Part shown: positions 26,016 through 34,660 of the stretch, in pieces
How the letters are laid out: each line of letters starts with the position of its first letter
Numbering within the stretch: the stretch's first letter is position 1
Origin: an uncultured Dehalococcoidia bacterium
Lineage (GTDB): Bacteria > Chloroflexota > Dehalococcoidia > Lucifugimonadales > UBA3495
Length of the DNA stretch: 64,000 nt
Assembly (NCBI GenBank): GCA_951813535.1
Contig: OX638345.1
Coordinates: forward strand, 3,154,608-3,218,607
Direction of reading: 5' to 3'
The notes under the pieces: model-generated
The model's database searches: none
Seen by the model: the letters and a program-made list of their open reading frames with translations, nothing else
What the model was told of the DNA's origin: nothing
Made by a program: the position numbers and the translations under genes

Positions 26016-28118
26016 ATGGTTATCCAGGAAATCATTCACAACTCGTCCGGCGCTCGTGTCGGCATGCCACCGCCGGAAGCTCTGGACGGATCAATCGAGA
26101 GGCTGCAAGAGTACTTCCGACGAATCCAGGACTCGAGCGGCTACTGGTGGGGCGAACTGGAATCGAACAACACGATGGAAGCGGAGTACGTCATGCTGTC
26201 CCGGTTTCTGGGTCACCACAACCAGGAACGTGAGCGGCACATCGTCAACTACCTCCGGAGCAAACAGCTGGACGACGGGTCGTGGGCTATCTACTACGGT
26301 GCTCCAGGTGATTTGTCCATCACCGTGGGGTGCTACTTCGCGCTGAAACTGTGCGGCGAGGATCCGCAAGCGGACCACATGCAACGGGCGCGACGGTTTG
26401 TCCTGGACCGGGGCGGTGTGCCTCGCACTCGCATGTTCACCCGGATCTGGTTCGCCCTGTTCGGACAGTGGGAGTGGTACGGCACGCCTCGCCTGCCCAT
26501 TGAGATGATATTGCTGCCAGATTGGTCGCCATTGAGCATCTACCGCTTTGCCAGTTGGGCCCGGGGATGCATCGTGCCCTTATCCATCGTGCTTTCGCGC
26601 CGGCCGGTTCGACCCATCCCTCCGGACCACGCCATCGACGAATTGTTCCCTGAGGGCCGTTCGGGAACAGACTATTCAGTGCCGTCTCCTCCCGGATTCA
26701 ACCTGCCGAAACTGGTGCATCTGGCTGAGGAAGCCCTCGAGAAGACATACGGCCGGATTCGTTTCGACCGGCTCAGTAAAATCGCAGAGCGCAAAGCCAT
26801 GAGATGGATTTTGGATCACCAGGAAGAGGTCGGAAGTTGGGGAGGAATTCAACCGCCCTGGGTGTACAGCCTTATTGCCCTGAGCGTGTGCGGTTTCGAC
26901 AACGACCATCCCACCATGTCCCGCGGCTTCAAGGGCCTGGACGGCTTCTCCATCCAAAAAGGCGACCGTTGGACCATCCAGGGCTGCATTTCGCCGGTGT
27001 GGGACACTTGCCTGGTAGTTCAAGGACTGGTCGAGAGCGGATTATCGCCATCGGATCCCATGCTCGAATCCGCCACCCGCTGGCTGGTCGACCAGCAAAT
27101 TCTCGTCGGTGGCGATTGGCAGGTACAAGTGCCGCAACTGCAGCCTGGCGGGTGGGCATTCGAGTTCCACAACAACTGTTACCCGGACATCGACGATACC
27201 GCCGAAGTCGTTCTGGCGCTGCGGTTGGGCAGGTTACCAGGCGCTGAGGACCGCTTGCGCGACGACGCAATCTCGCGCGCCCTGGACTGGGTCCGCGGGA
27301 TGCAGAACAAGGACGGTGGTTGGGCATCATTCGACAAGGATAACAATCATGGCTATGTGACTGCCTTGACCTTCAGCGATTTCGGCGAAGTCCTCGACCC
27401 CTCCAGCGCCGACGTCACAGCGCATGTTCTGGAAATGTACGGCAAACTCGGATACAAGACCGATCAGAGTTTCCTGCAACAGGCCTATCGCTATTTGCGC
27501 CAGGAGCAGGAGGATGATGGTAGTTGGTTCGGGCGATGGGGAGTAAACTACATCTATGGATTGGGGGCAGTCCTGCCGGCGTTGGAGGCTGCGGGTGAGG
27601 ACATGCATCACCCTTACATTCGTCGCGCAGTGCGGTGGCTGATCGAACACCAAAATCCTGATGGCGGTTGGGGAGAATCCTGCGCGTCGTACATAGATTC
27701 CGCGCAACGCGGGGTCGGATCGAGCACCGCTTCCCAAACCGCCTGGGCTATTATGGCGCTGGTCGCCGCCGGATACGATGACGATCAGGCCACACACTTT
27801 GGAGTTTCATTTCTGCTGGACACGCAACTCGAGGAGGGCGACTGGGACGAGCCTTATTTCACCGGTACCGGGTTCCCCGGATACCTGAAAGGCGAGCGTG
27901 TGGACCGGGTCCCTCAGCCCGGTGAACGCGGGTTCCAGGGGGCGGAACTGTCAGCGGGTTTCATGATCAACTACCACCTTTATCGAAACACGTGGCCGCT
28001 GATAGCCTTAGCCCGGTACCGGGCCCGCCTGGCCGAGCGGGGTTCGCGCGCCAAAGCCCAAAGCAACGGTCACCTGCCAATCCAGGCGGAGCGTCACCGC
28101 ACAGCCCACTCCAGATAA
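26016..28118 (+). CDS. shc: Squalene-hopene cyclase
   Basis: A 700-residue triterpene cyclase (HpnF). Catalytic D-x-D-D is D391-I-D-D394 in YPDIDDTAEVV. Repeated QW motifs appear as QLDDGSWAIYYG, QNKDGGWASFDKDN, QEDDGSWFGRWG and QNPDGGWGESCAS. ADDxxxx-type N-terminal blocks and GTGFPGYLKGERVDR near 620 fit the family. It cyclises squalene to hopene or hopanol at the inner membrane. It is about 60 residues longer than usual, mainly a low-complexity tail after residue 670. An AGGG stretch lies upstream of the ATG. It is the core of the hopanoid run. Confidence 0.95.
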   Translation: MVIQEIIHNSSGARVGMPPPEALDGSIERLQEYFRRIQDSSGYWWGELESNNTMEAEYVMLSRFLGHHNQERERHIVNYLRSKQLDDGSWAIYYGAPGDLSITVGCYFALKLCGEDPQADHMQRARRFVLDRGGVPRTRMFTRIWFALFGQWEWYGTPRLPIEMILLPDWSPLSIYRFASWARGCIVPLSIVLSRRPVRPIPPDHAIDELFPEGRSGTDYSVPSPPGFNLPKLVHLAEEALEKTYGRIRFDRLSKIAERKAMRWILDHQEEVGSWGGIQPPWVYSLIALSVCGFDNDHPTMSRGFKGLDGFSIQKGDRWTIQGCISPVWDTCLVVQGLVESGLSPSDPMLESATRWLVDQQILVGGDWQVQVPQLQPGGWAFEFHNNCYPDIDDTAEVVLALRLGRLPGAEDRLRDDAISRALDWVRGMQNKDGGWASFDKDNNHGYVTALTFSDFGEVLDPSSADVTAHVLEMYGKLGYKTDQSFLQQAYRYLRQEQEDDGSWFGRWGVNYIYGLGAVLPALEAAGEDMHHPYIRRAVRWLIEHQNPDGGWGESCASYIDSAQRGVGSSTASQTAWAIMALVAAGYDDDQATHFGVSFLLDTQLEEGDWDEPYFTGTGFPGYLKGERVDRVPQPGERGFQGAELSAGFMINYHLYRNTWPLIALARYRARLAERGSRAKAQSNGHLPIQAERHRTAHSR

Positions 28119-28156
28119 TTGTTCCGTTAGTCACACTCCACTACAGAGTGCAACTC

Positions 28157-28600
28157 ATGAAAACAGAACACTTTTCCCTGAAAGTCGACACCACCGGCGC
28201 CCCCGAATTCATCGACATCACCGACTGGGTGAAGGGATGCGTTGGAAAGTCGCGCGTCAGCAACGGATTCGTGGTGGTGTACTCCCGTCACACCACGGCC
28301 GCTGTTATCATCAACGAGAACGAGCCGTTACTGATAGAAGACATGACGCGGTTTTTAGAGAAAATCTGTCCTCGCTTCGGCGAGTACAGGCACAACGATT
28401 TCTCGATCCGTACGGTCAATATGACTGAAGAGGAATCTCCCAACGGGCACGCGCATCTCCAGCATCTGATGCTTGGGTCGAGTGAAACCATCCCGCTCAT
28501 CGAAGGGAAAATGCCTTTTGGCCAGTGGCAGAGCATTTTCTTCATAGAACTGGACCACCCGAGGCCCCGGGAGGTGATGGTCCAGATCGTCGGTGAGTAA
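28157..28600 (+). CDS. YjbQ-family protein (UPF0047, secondary thiamine-phosphate synthase type)
   Basis: A 147-residue protein starting at the ATG at 28157; the frame is open upstream into shc but without support. It has FIDITDWVKGCVGKSRVSNG, VVYSRHTTAAVIINENEP with the conserved His, NGHAHLQHLMLGSSETIPL and GQWQSIFFIELDHPRPRE, all YjbQ hallmarks. E. coli YjbQ shows weak thiamine-phosphate synthase activity; the real function of the family is unclear. It lies between shc and hpnC within the same strand run, 38 bases after shc, which is an unusual place for it. Confidence 0.9.
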   Translation: MKTEHFSLKVDTTGAPEFIDITDWVKGCVGKSRVSNGFVVVYSRHTTAAVIINENEPLLIEDMTRFLEKICPRFGEYRHNDFSIRTVNMTEEESPNGHAHLQHLMLGSSETIPLIEGKMPFGQWQSIFFIELDHPRPREVMVQIVGE

Positions 28601-28623
28601 GTACCGCCCGGATACCGACTAGC

Positions 28624-29622
28624 ATGTCAACCTCCATGGAAGAGCGCAACGCCTCCCATCCGGGCGCGAACACGCCCGCAGCCGCAGAACCCGTGCCTTT
28701 GGGTGAGGCTTACCAGTATTGCGAAACGCTGGCGCGCGGCCACTACGAGAATTTTAACGTCGGTGGTTGGATCACGCCTAAGGACAAACTCCCGCACGTC
28801 TATGCCATCTATGCCTGGTGCCGCATGGTGGACGACCTGGGCGACGAATCGCTGCCGCCGATACCGGTCGCGACGCCTGAAGATGCCGGCAAACCCGACG
28901 GCGCGATTACCGCCCACCGGCTTAGCCAACTGGCGTGGTGGCAAGAAGAGTTGGACGCGATTTACTCCGGGCAGCCGACGCACCCCATATCGATTGCGGT
29001 CCAGCACACGGTCGCTGCGTTCGAAATTCCGCCGGAACCATTCCACCGCTTGATAAAGGCCAACATGATGGACCAGGGGTCCGGGCGGTTCGACACGCTG
29101 GACGACGTGCTGGAGTACTGCCGGTATTCGGCCAATCCGGTGGGCCACCTGTACCTGCACCTGTTCGGATACGCGGACCGCAGACGGCAACTGCTTGCCG
29201 ATCACACCTGCACCGCATTGCAACTCACCAACTTCTGGCAGGACGTGAACCGCGATTATCATGACCGCGGGCGCATCTATCTACCTGCATCCGATATGAA
29301 ACGTTTCGGCGTCGGCGAAAGCGACATAGCGAACGATTCGGCAAACAGTGAATTCCGCGCCCTGATGCGATACGAATGCGATATCGCGATGCGGATGTTC
29401 CGACAGGGCGCGCCATTGGTTGACGCGTTGGACAAAGGCGCCCGATTGCCGGTCGCACTGTTCACCCGTGGAGGTGTGGCCGTACTCCATGCCATACGCC
29501 GGCAGCGCTACGACGTGCTGACCCGGCGGCCGGCGTTGTCGAAGCGACAGAAAGCATGGTTGTTGGGATCCGCGTGGTTGGGTAACAAGCTGGGCGCCGG
29601 GTACGGATTGCCCCGCGGCTGA
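28624..29622 (+). CDS. hpnC: HpnC, hydroxysqualene synthase
   Basis: A 332-residue squalene/phytoene synthase-family protein. The substrate-binding Asp-rich motif is in YAWCRMVDDLGDES near residue 65, and the second in QLTNFWQDVNRDYHDRGRIYLP near 200. The N-terminal EAYQYCETLARGHYENFNVGGW matches HpnC. In the HpnCDE route HpnC converts presqualene diphosphate to hydroxysqualene. It starts at an ATG 23 bases after the YjbQ stop, with a weak ribosome binding site. It is somewhat longer than the usual 280-300 residues, by an N-terminal tail. Confidence 0.9.
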   Translation: MSTSMEERNASHPGANTPAAAEPVPLGEAYQYCETLARGHYENFNVGGWITPKDKLPHVYAIYAWCRMVDDLGDESLPPIPVATPEDAGKPDGAITAHRLSQLAWWQEELDAIYSGQPTHPISIAVQHTVAAFEIPPEPFHRLIKANMMDQGSGRFDTLDDVLEYCRYSANPVGHLYLHLFGYADRRRQLLADHTCTALQLTNFWQDVNRDYHDRGRIYLPASDMKRFGVGESDIANDSANSEFRALMRYECDIAMRMFRQGAPLVDALDKGARLPVALFTRGGVAVLHAIRRQRYDVLTRRPALSKRQKAWLLGSAWLGNKLGAGYGLPRG

Positions 29623-29632
29623 GACTTATCCC

Positions 29633-30529
29633 GTGACGACTCCTTCGCGGACAGCACCTTCTCCGTCGCCCGAGGCGTTGGCGGCGGCCTACGAAGAATG
29701 CCGTAGGGTGACGCGGCGCGAAGCCCGCAACTTTTACTTTGCCTTCCTTACTTTGCCAACTCGGCAGAGGCGGGCCATCTACGTCGTCTACACGTTTTGC
29801 CGCTATTGTGACGACTCGGTCGACGCCGAAGGCACTCACGAGGAGAAGTTGCAGCGCATTGAGTACCTGCGCAGCATGCTGGCCGAAGCATACGCCGGCA
29901 ACGCTGACCAGCCACTATTCATCGGGCTTGCCGACGTTGCGGCAACCTACGGCATCCCGGAAGAATACTTCCGGGAGGTTCTGAACGGGGTGGAATCCGA
30001 CTTGGTAAAGACCAGATACGCCAATTTTGAGGAATTGCGCGGTTACTGTTACCAAGTAGCGTCAGTCGTCGGGCTGATTTGTATCCACATTTTCGGCTTT
30101 CGCGGTGGCGAAGAGGCGCGCCGCGGTGCGATTGATCTGGGGCTGGCGATGCAGTTGACCAATATCTGCCGAGATGTGCTCGAGGATTGGGAGTTCGGAA
30201 GGGTCTACCTGCCTCAGGACGAGTTGGCCCGGTTCGGAGTTACCGAAGCCGACCTGGAAAACCGAGCGGTAACCGACGGGTTTGCCAACCTGATGCAGTT
30301 CCAGATCGACCGGGCGCGGGAGTATTTCGCCAACGGCAGACAACTGTTGCCCTACCTCTCGCCCAGATCACGGGCGTGTCCGGCTGCCCTGGGTCTGATC
30401 TATGGCGGGGTGCTCAACAAGATCGAGTCCGGGGGATACGACGTGTTTCGCGAGCGCATCGGCCTGAGCAAAGGCGCGAAACTGAGGCTGATGGCCAGGG
30501 CCTGGCTCACGGGTCCATTGATGAAGTAG
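29633..30529 (+). CDS. hpnD: HpnD, presqualene diphosphate synthase
   Basis: A 298-residue paralogue of HpnC, starting at GTG. The motifs are TFCRYCDDSVDAEG near residue 60 and QLTNICRDVLEDWEFGRVYLP near 170, with ARNFYFAFLTLPTRQRRAIY near 28. HpnD joins two farnesyl diphosphates to presqualene diphosphate; HpnC and HpnE finish squalene. The reading frame begins ten bases after hpnC, and its TAG shares its last base with the GTG of hpnE, so hpnD and hpnE should be translationally coupled. Confidence 0.9.
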   Translation: MTTPSRTAPSPSPEALAAAYEECRRVTRREARNFYFAFLTLPTRQRRAIYVVYTFCRYCDDSVDAEGTHEEKLQRIEYLRSMLAEAYAGNADQPLFIGLADVAATYGIPEEYFREVLNGVESDLVKTRYANFEELRGYCYQVASVVGLICIHIFGFRGGEEARRGAIDLGLAMQLTNICRDVLEDWEFGRVYLPQDELARFGVTEADLENRAVTDGFANLMQFQIDRAREYFANGRQLLPYLSPRSRACPAALGLIYGGVLNKIESGGYDVFRERIGLSKGAKLRLMARAWLTGPLMK

Positions 30530-31938
30530 TGATCGGCAGCGGTAGATGCCCATCGGCGCTGGTCATCGGCGGCGGGTTGGCCGGGATCGCCTCGGCGGCC
30601 CGACTCGCTGAGTCGGGCTGGCGGGTAACGTTGCTCGAGGCTCGAACCTCGTTGGGAGGTCGGGCTTTTTCGTTCGAGGACCCGGAAAGCGGTCGGGAGT
30701 TGGACAACGGCCAACACGTGATCGTGGGGGCGTGTCACAACCTGGTTTCGTTCTTCGAACGCCTCGGCGTTCGCGATCTGTGGTACGTCCAGCCGAGACT
30801 GAACGTCGATGTATATGACCGGGCCGGGCGCAGGGGCAAGCTCTACGGGCTGGGCGGACCCGCGCCGGGCCACCTGCTGTCGGCTTTCCTTACGTACCGG
30901 CACCTCAGTGTAGGTGATAAATGCCGGGCCGTGCGAGGCGTGATCGCGGCCATGCTGGCAAAACGGTCCGCACCAGAAATGGACACGATCTCGTTTTACG
31001 ATTGGCTCCGGTCACACGGCCAGTCGGAACGGTGCATCTACAATCTTTGGAACGTGATTATTGAGGGGACACTGAACGACAACATCAGCGACGTAAGCGC
31101 GGCGATGGGGTTGATGATCGTGCAGGATGGCCTGTTGAAAGGGCGTCTAGAGTCCAACATCGGGTATCCCAAGGCGCCCCTGGGACGGGCTATCGGATTG
31201 CCATCCGAGACCTACCTGCGCCAGCTCGGCGTGCGTATGCTGCTGGGTTGCCCCGCCCGCGGCATTGAAGTGGGTGCCGACGGGATGGTGCGGTGCGTGG
31301 TGACAGGCGACCACCAAATGATGTCAGCGGACGCCTACGTGTGCGCGGTCCCGTTCTGGGTCCTGCCCGGCCTGATCCCGGACCATCTGGCCGGAAGAGC
31401 GCCATTCAATTCGTTGACCGGACTACGAGCCTCGCCCATCGTCAATGTGCATCTCGACTACGACCGTCGGGTGATGGACGGAGATTTCTGCTATTTCCTG
31501 GATAGTCCGTTGCAGTGGGTTTTCAACGGTTCGGGAATCCGCGGGACTGACCGGCAGGGCGAAGGCCAATCATTGACGGTGTCAATCAGCGCGGCGTGGG
31601 ATCAAATCGATCTGCCGCGACCGGAACTCGCCAACAGCATTGCCGAAGAGATGCGGGCCGCTTTTCCGAAGGCACGCGACGCGCAGTTGGTGAAGTCGAC
31701 GGTAGTGAAACAGAGGAACGCGACTTTCAGGTGCACTCCGGGCGCGCAGCGAATACGACCAACCCCATCCACCGCTTCGCCAAATCTCTTTCTGGCGGGC
31801 GAATGGACCGACACCGGGTGGCCTTCGACTATGGAGGGTGCAATCATCAGCGGATATAATGCCGCTGCAGCGGCAATTTCCAGTTTGGGCGGAGCCGCCG
31901 ATGCCTCGGAGGAAAACAGTGGCCCACCAATGGTCTGA
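30529..31938 (+). CDS. hpnE: HpnE, squalene-associated FAD-dependent desaturase
   Basis: A 469-residue flavoprotein. The start is GTG at 30529, which shares one base with the hpnD stop; the open frame runs much further back but only as the shadow of hpnD. It carries VIGGGLAGIASAARLAES, then VTLLEARTSLGGRAFSF, and a C-terminal NLFLAGEWTDTGWPSTMEGA that completes the FAD site. HpnE reduces hydroxysqualene to squalene. A further gene begins within its last 20 bases. Confidence 0.9.
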   Translation: MIGSGRCPSALVIGGGLAGIASAARLAESGWRVTLLEARTSLGGRAFSFEDPESGRELDNGQHVIVGACHNLVSFFERLGVRDLWYVQPRLNVDVYDRAGRRGKLYGLGGPAPGHLLSAFLTYRHLSVGDKCRAVRGVIAAMLAKRSAPEMDTISFYDWLRSHGQSERCIYNLWNVIIEGTLNDNISDVSAAMGLMIVQDGLLKGRLESNIGYPKAPLGRAIGLPSETYLRQLGVRMLLGCPARGIEVGADGMVRCVVTGDHQMMSADAYVCAVPFWVLPGLIPDHLAGRAPFNSLTGLRASPIVNVHLDYDRRVMDGDFCYFLDSPLQWVFNGSGIRGTDRQGEGQSLTVSISAAWDQIDLPRPELANSIAEEMRAAFPKARDAQLVKSTVVKQRNATFRCTPGAQRIRPTPSTASPNLFLAGEWTDTGWPSTMEGAIISGYNAAAAAISSLGGAADASEENSGPPMV

Positions 31939-32581
31939 ACAGCGCCGGGACCTCACGGAGGCCACCCGGGAAATGTATCGGCGCGGCCTGGTGGGAGCAT
32001 ATTCGGGCAACACAAGCCTGCGTTTGACCGGCCCCGGAGATGACAGCCTGCTGCTGGTTACGCCCACGCATCATCCCTATTACCGACTTCAGCCGGACGA
32101 GCTCGTGGTGGTGAACCTGGACGGAGAGCCAGTGTCTCCCGCTCCCATGCGGCCGTCGTCGGAAACCCGCCTGCATCTCGAGATATATCGCCAGCGCCCG
32201 GATGTCCAGGCGGTGGCGCATACTCATTCCATATACGCGTCGGTGGCTGCGGTCATCGGGCGGGACATACCACCGCTGATCGACGAAATGCTCATGACCA
32301 TTGGAGGGCCGATCAAGGTCAGCAGGTATGCCTTCCCGGGAACGCAGGAATTGGCCGAACAGGCTTACGCGGCGTTGGGCGACCGGAACGCCGCGCTGCT
32401 GCGGAACCACGGCGCCGTGGGCGTCGGGCCGGACATCTGGGAAGCGCTGGAAGTCTGCGACCTGGTGGAGCGGCTGGCGAAGATTTTCGTGCTGGCCCGC
32501 AACTTCGGGCCCCGGGCCGCGGCGAGCCTGCCGGAAGATGCCATCGCGACCGAAATGCAGATGTTCCGCGATAGTCGCTGA
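31919..32581 (+). CDS. Class II aldolase/adducin-family protein
   Basis: A protein of 220 residues from the GTG at 31919, which has GGAGG six bases upstream. An ATG at 31901 would add six residues. It is of the FucA type: GAYSGNTSLRL near residue 30 (substrate phosphate pocket), then VAHTHSIYASVAAVIG near 104 with two zinc-ligand histidines. The third ligand is in LLRNHGAVGVG. Family members cleave or epimerise sugar phosphates, or decarboxylate hydroxy acids. It overlaps hpnE by 20 bases, so a role with hopanoid side-chain sugars or 5-deoxypentose salvage is attractive but inferred. Confidence 0.85.
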   Translation: MAHQWSEQRRDLTEATREMYRRGLVGAYSGNTSLRLTGPGDDSLLLVTPTHHPYYRLQPDELVVVNLDGEPVSPAPMRPSSETRLHLEIYRQRPDVQAVAHTHSIYASVAAVIGRDIPPLIDEMLMTIGGPIKVSRYAFPGTQELAEQAYAALGDRNAALLRNHGAVGVGPDIWEALEVCDLVERLAKIFVLARNFGPRAAASLPEDAIATEMQMFRDSR

Positions 32582-32636
32582 ACGGGACCGAAAGCCGGAT
32601 ACTCCGACCAGACAAGCTGTCGAAATGTACAGAGAC

Positions 32637-33677
32637 ATGAGTACCGCACCAGACGCCTCACGTGAGTTTTCCCAAGTCATCGGCGTGGTGGGCGCCGCAT
32701 CCAGCTTCGGCGCACAGATGCTGCACTATCTGGAGAGGGAGCAACCGGACTGCTGGCTGGTGGCCATCGCCGAACGCCCTCTGCGCTGGCCCGTGGAGCG
32801 AATCTCCACCTACCGACTGGCGCAGAATCGCGTGGGCGGCATCCTCACGATGTCCGATATCCCGGACTTCATGCAACAGAAAGCGTGGGACATGTTCCTT
32901 GAGGGACACGAACTGACGGTTGCCGACATTCCGGATGTGCTGCAGCTGGAAGGGGTGGACTCCCTGATCCACATGGGGAGCTATTACGACGGGCCCAACC
33001 CCGAGCAATTCTGCGCGGACGCGGAACTGTGGCTTCGGGCAGCCCGCATAGCGGGGGTGCGCCAGTTCATATATCTGTCCGACGTCAGGGTCTACGGGGT
33101 AAACGCCGACACCCCAGTCCCCATCACGGAGCGGACGGGCAAGAACCCCAGTCGGCAGCACCGCTACCTGGCCGAAGCAGAGCCGGACTTACCCGACATT
33201 GTGGGCGACGGTTCGTCGCCCGCCACGGATGGCGACGCCGACGAAGACATGAAGGTGGTCGTGCTGCGCACCGCAATGTCGGTGGGTACCATTCAAGCTA
33301 GTCCCGCAGTTGACGAGCTGTTGCTGCCTTCAGTTACGGCCAACCGGAAACGCAGCTTTCCGCTCCAGTTCCTGCATCAACACGACCTGGCCCGAGCGAT
33401 AGAACAGGCAGTTAAGAAACGACTGCAAGGCGTGTTCAACGTGGCCGGCGACGGCGTGGTGGATTCGTTGGAAATCCTGGAATGGTGTCGGTCTCCGGGA
33501 CTGCCCAGACACGCCGGTTCGAGCCTTTCGCGCAACGCGATGGGACGGCAGCTATCGAAACATCCCCTGATCATCAGTTCCGCCAAGTTCAAGCAATCCG
33601 CGGGGTTCCGGTTCAAGTATTCATCATCGCGCGCCGTACGCGCGTATTGCCACTCGGTCCTCCTGGAACCGAGTTGA
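32637..33677 (+). CDS. NAD-dependent epimerase/dehydratase-like protein, atypical
   Basis: A 346-residue extended-SDR relative from the ATG at 32637; an ATG 12 bases earlier is also possible. It has a modified nucleotide loop VIGVVGAASSFGAQML near residue 14 and GVRQFIYLSDVRVYGVNADT near 137. It then has MKVVVLRTAMSVG near 200 and a C-terminal GVFNVAGDGVVDSLEIL. The usual catalytic Tyr-x3-Lys is not apparent: the segment after the YLSD motif has RQHRYLAEAE, with no lysine at +4. It may bind NAD(P) without SDR catalysis. It is in the same run as HpnA and the class II aldolase. Confidence 0.72.
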   Translation: MSTAPDASREFSQVIGVVGAASSFGAQMLHYLEREQPDCWLVAIAERPLRWPVERISTYRLAQNRVGGILTMSDIPDFMQQKAWDMFLEGHELTVADIPDVLQLEGVDSLIHMGSYYDGPNPEQFCADAELWLRAARIAGVRQFIYLSDVRVYGVNADTPVPITERTGKNPSRQHRYLAEAEPDLPDIVGDGSSPATDGDADEDMKVVVLRTAMSVGTIQASPAVDELLLPSVTANRKRSFPLQFLHQHDLARAIEQAVKKRLQGVFNVAGDGVVDSLEILEWCRSPGLPRHAGSSLSRNAMGRQLSKHPLIISSAKFKQSAGFRFKYSSSRAVRAYCHSVLLEPS

Positions 33678-33681
33678 GCGC

Positions 33682-34626
33682 ATGACGTCATCAGAAACCC
33701 CTGCGGCGGAGCCGGTCGTGATCGACACCGATCCCGGCGTCGACGATGCCATTGCGCTACTGATGGCGCTGTCATGCCCAAGCATGGATATAGTGGGCCT
33801 GACCACCACGGCGGGCAATGTTCCGGTTGGGCCGGCGACCAGAAACACCCTGGCGATCCTGGAAAGCGCCGGGCGGGCGGATATCCCGGTCGCCAGGGGC
33901 GCGACTCGGCCGATACGCGGTCGCTATGCCTACGCCCGTCACGTCCACTCAGCGGAGGGACTGACATACCCTCTGCCTCCGCCGGAAACGCGCACATCTG
34001 ATACTGGCGCCGTGCAATTCATGGCCGAAACCCTTCAGGCCAACCCGGGTGCAGTTACCCTCATTGCTCTCGGGCCCCTGACCAACCTGGCACGCCTGAA
34101 CCGGAACCGCCCATCGGTTTTGCAGCTGGCCAAACGCGTGTTTGTCATGGGCGGAGCGGTGGGGTCGCCGGGCAATAGCACGCCACACGCGGAGTTCAAC
34201 TTCTATAGCGATCCCACAGCCGCACGTTTGGTGATCGAATCGGGAGTTCCGATTACATTGATCGATATGGCGCCGTGCCGGCAGGTTTATTTGACCAAGG
34301 ACGACGTGGAGGGAGCGCGCGCCTCCACCGAAGCGGGGAACCTGGCGGAGCGGTTGCTCTCAGGGTGGTTCCGGCAAGACCCCACACGGGAGCGGTTCTA
34401 CATGTACGATCCGTTGACGCTGGTCGCGGCGGTGGACCCAAACGCCATCAGGTTCCGATCGGTGACCATGACGATTGATGATTCCGAGAGCACTGAAGAC
34501 GCAACCCTTTGGGGCCGTTGCCGGGTCCTGGACGATGCAGAGGGACCGATCAGGGTTGCCGAACCAAAGGGCGTCGACGTGCAGGCATCGCTGCGGCTGA
34601 TCCGCGAATTGCTGGGGTGGTCGTAG
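33682..34626 (+). CDS. Nucleoside hydrolase (IUNH family)
   Basis: A 314-residue protein with the calcium-binding signature VIDTDPGVDDAIALLMALS at residues 13-31, GLTTTAGNVPVGPATRN, VTLIALGPLTNLARL near 118, and VFVMGGAVGSPGNSTPHAEFNFYSDP near 155. The family hydrolyses ribonucleosides to ribose and base. An Asp near 240 (YMYDPLTLVAAVDP) is the expected last ligand. It begins four bases after the previous gene. Adenine or nucleoside by-products of the HpnH/HpnG steps are possible substrates; this is inference. Confidence 0.9.
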   Translation: MTSSETPAAEPVVIDTDPGVDDAIALLMALSCPSMDIVGLTTTAGNVPVGPATRNTLAILESAGRADIPVARGATRPIRGRYAYARHVHSAEGLTYPLPPPETRTSDTGAVQFMAETLQANPGAVTLIALGPLTNLARLNRNRPSVLQLAKRVFVMGGAVGSPGNSTPHAEFNFYSDPTAARLVIESGVPITLIDMAPCRQVYLTKDDVEGARASTEAGNLAERLLSGWFRQDPTRERFYMYDPLTLVAAVDPNAIRFRSVTMTIDDSESTEDATLWGRCRVLDDAEGPIRVAEPKGVDVQASLRLIRELLGWS

Positions 34627-34660
34627 CCAATGGCGAAGTGAGCATGGGAGGCAAGTCCCA

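Noticed and set aside
30187-30528. Extra N-terminal part of the hpnE frame
   Set aside because: These 114 codons are the wrong-frame image of hpnD. The FAD-binding motif starts directly after the GTG at 30529.
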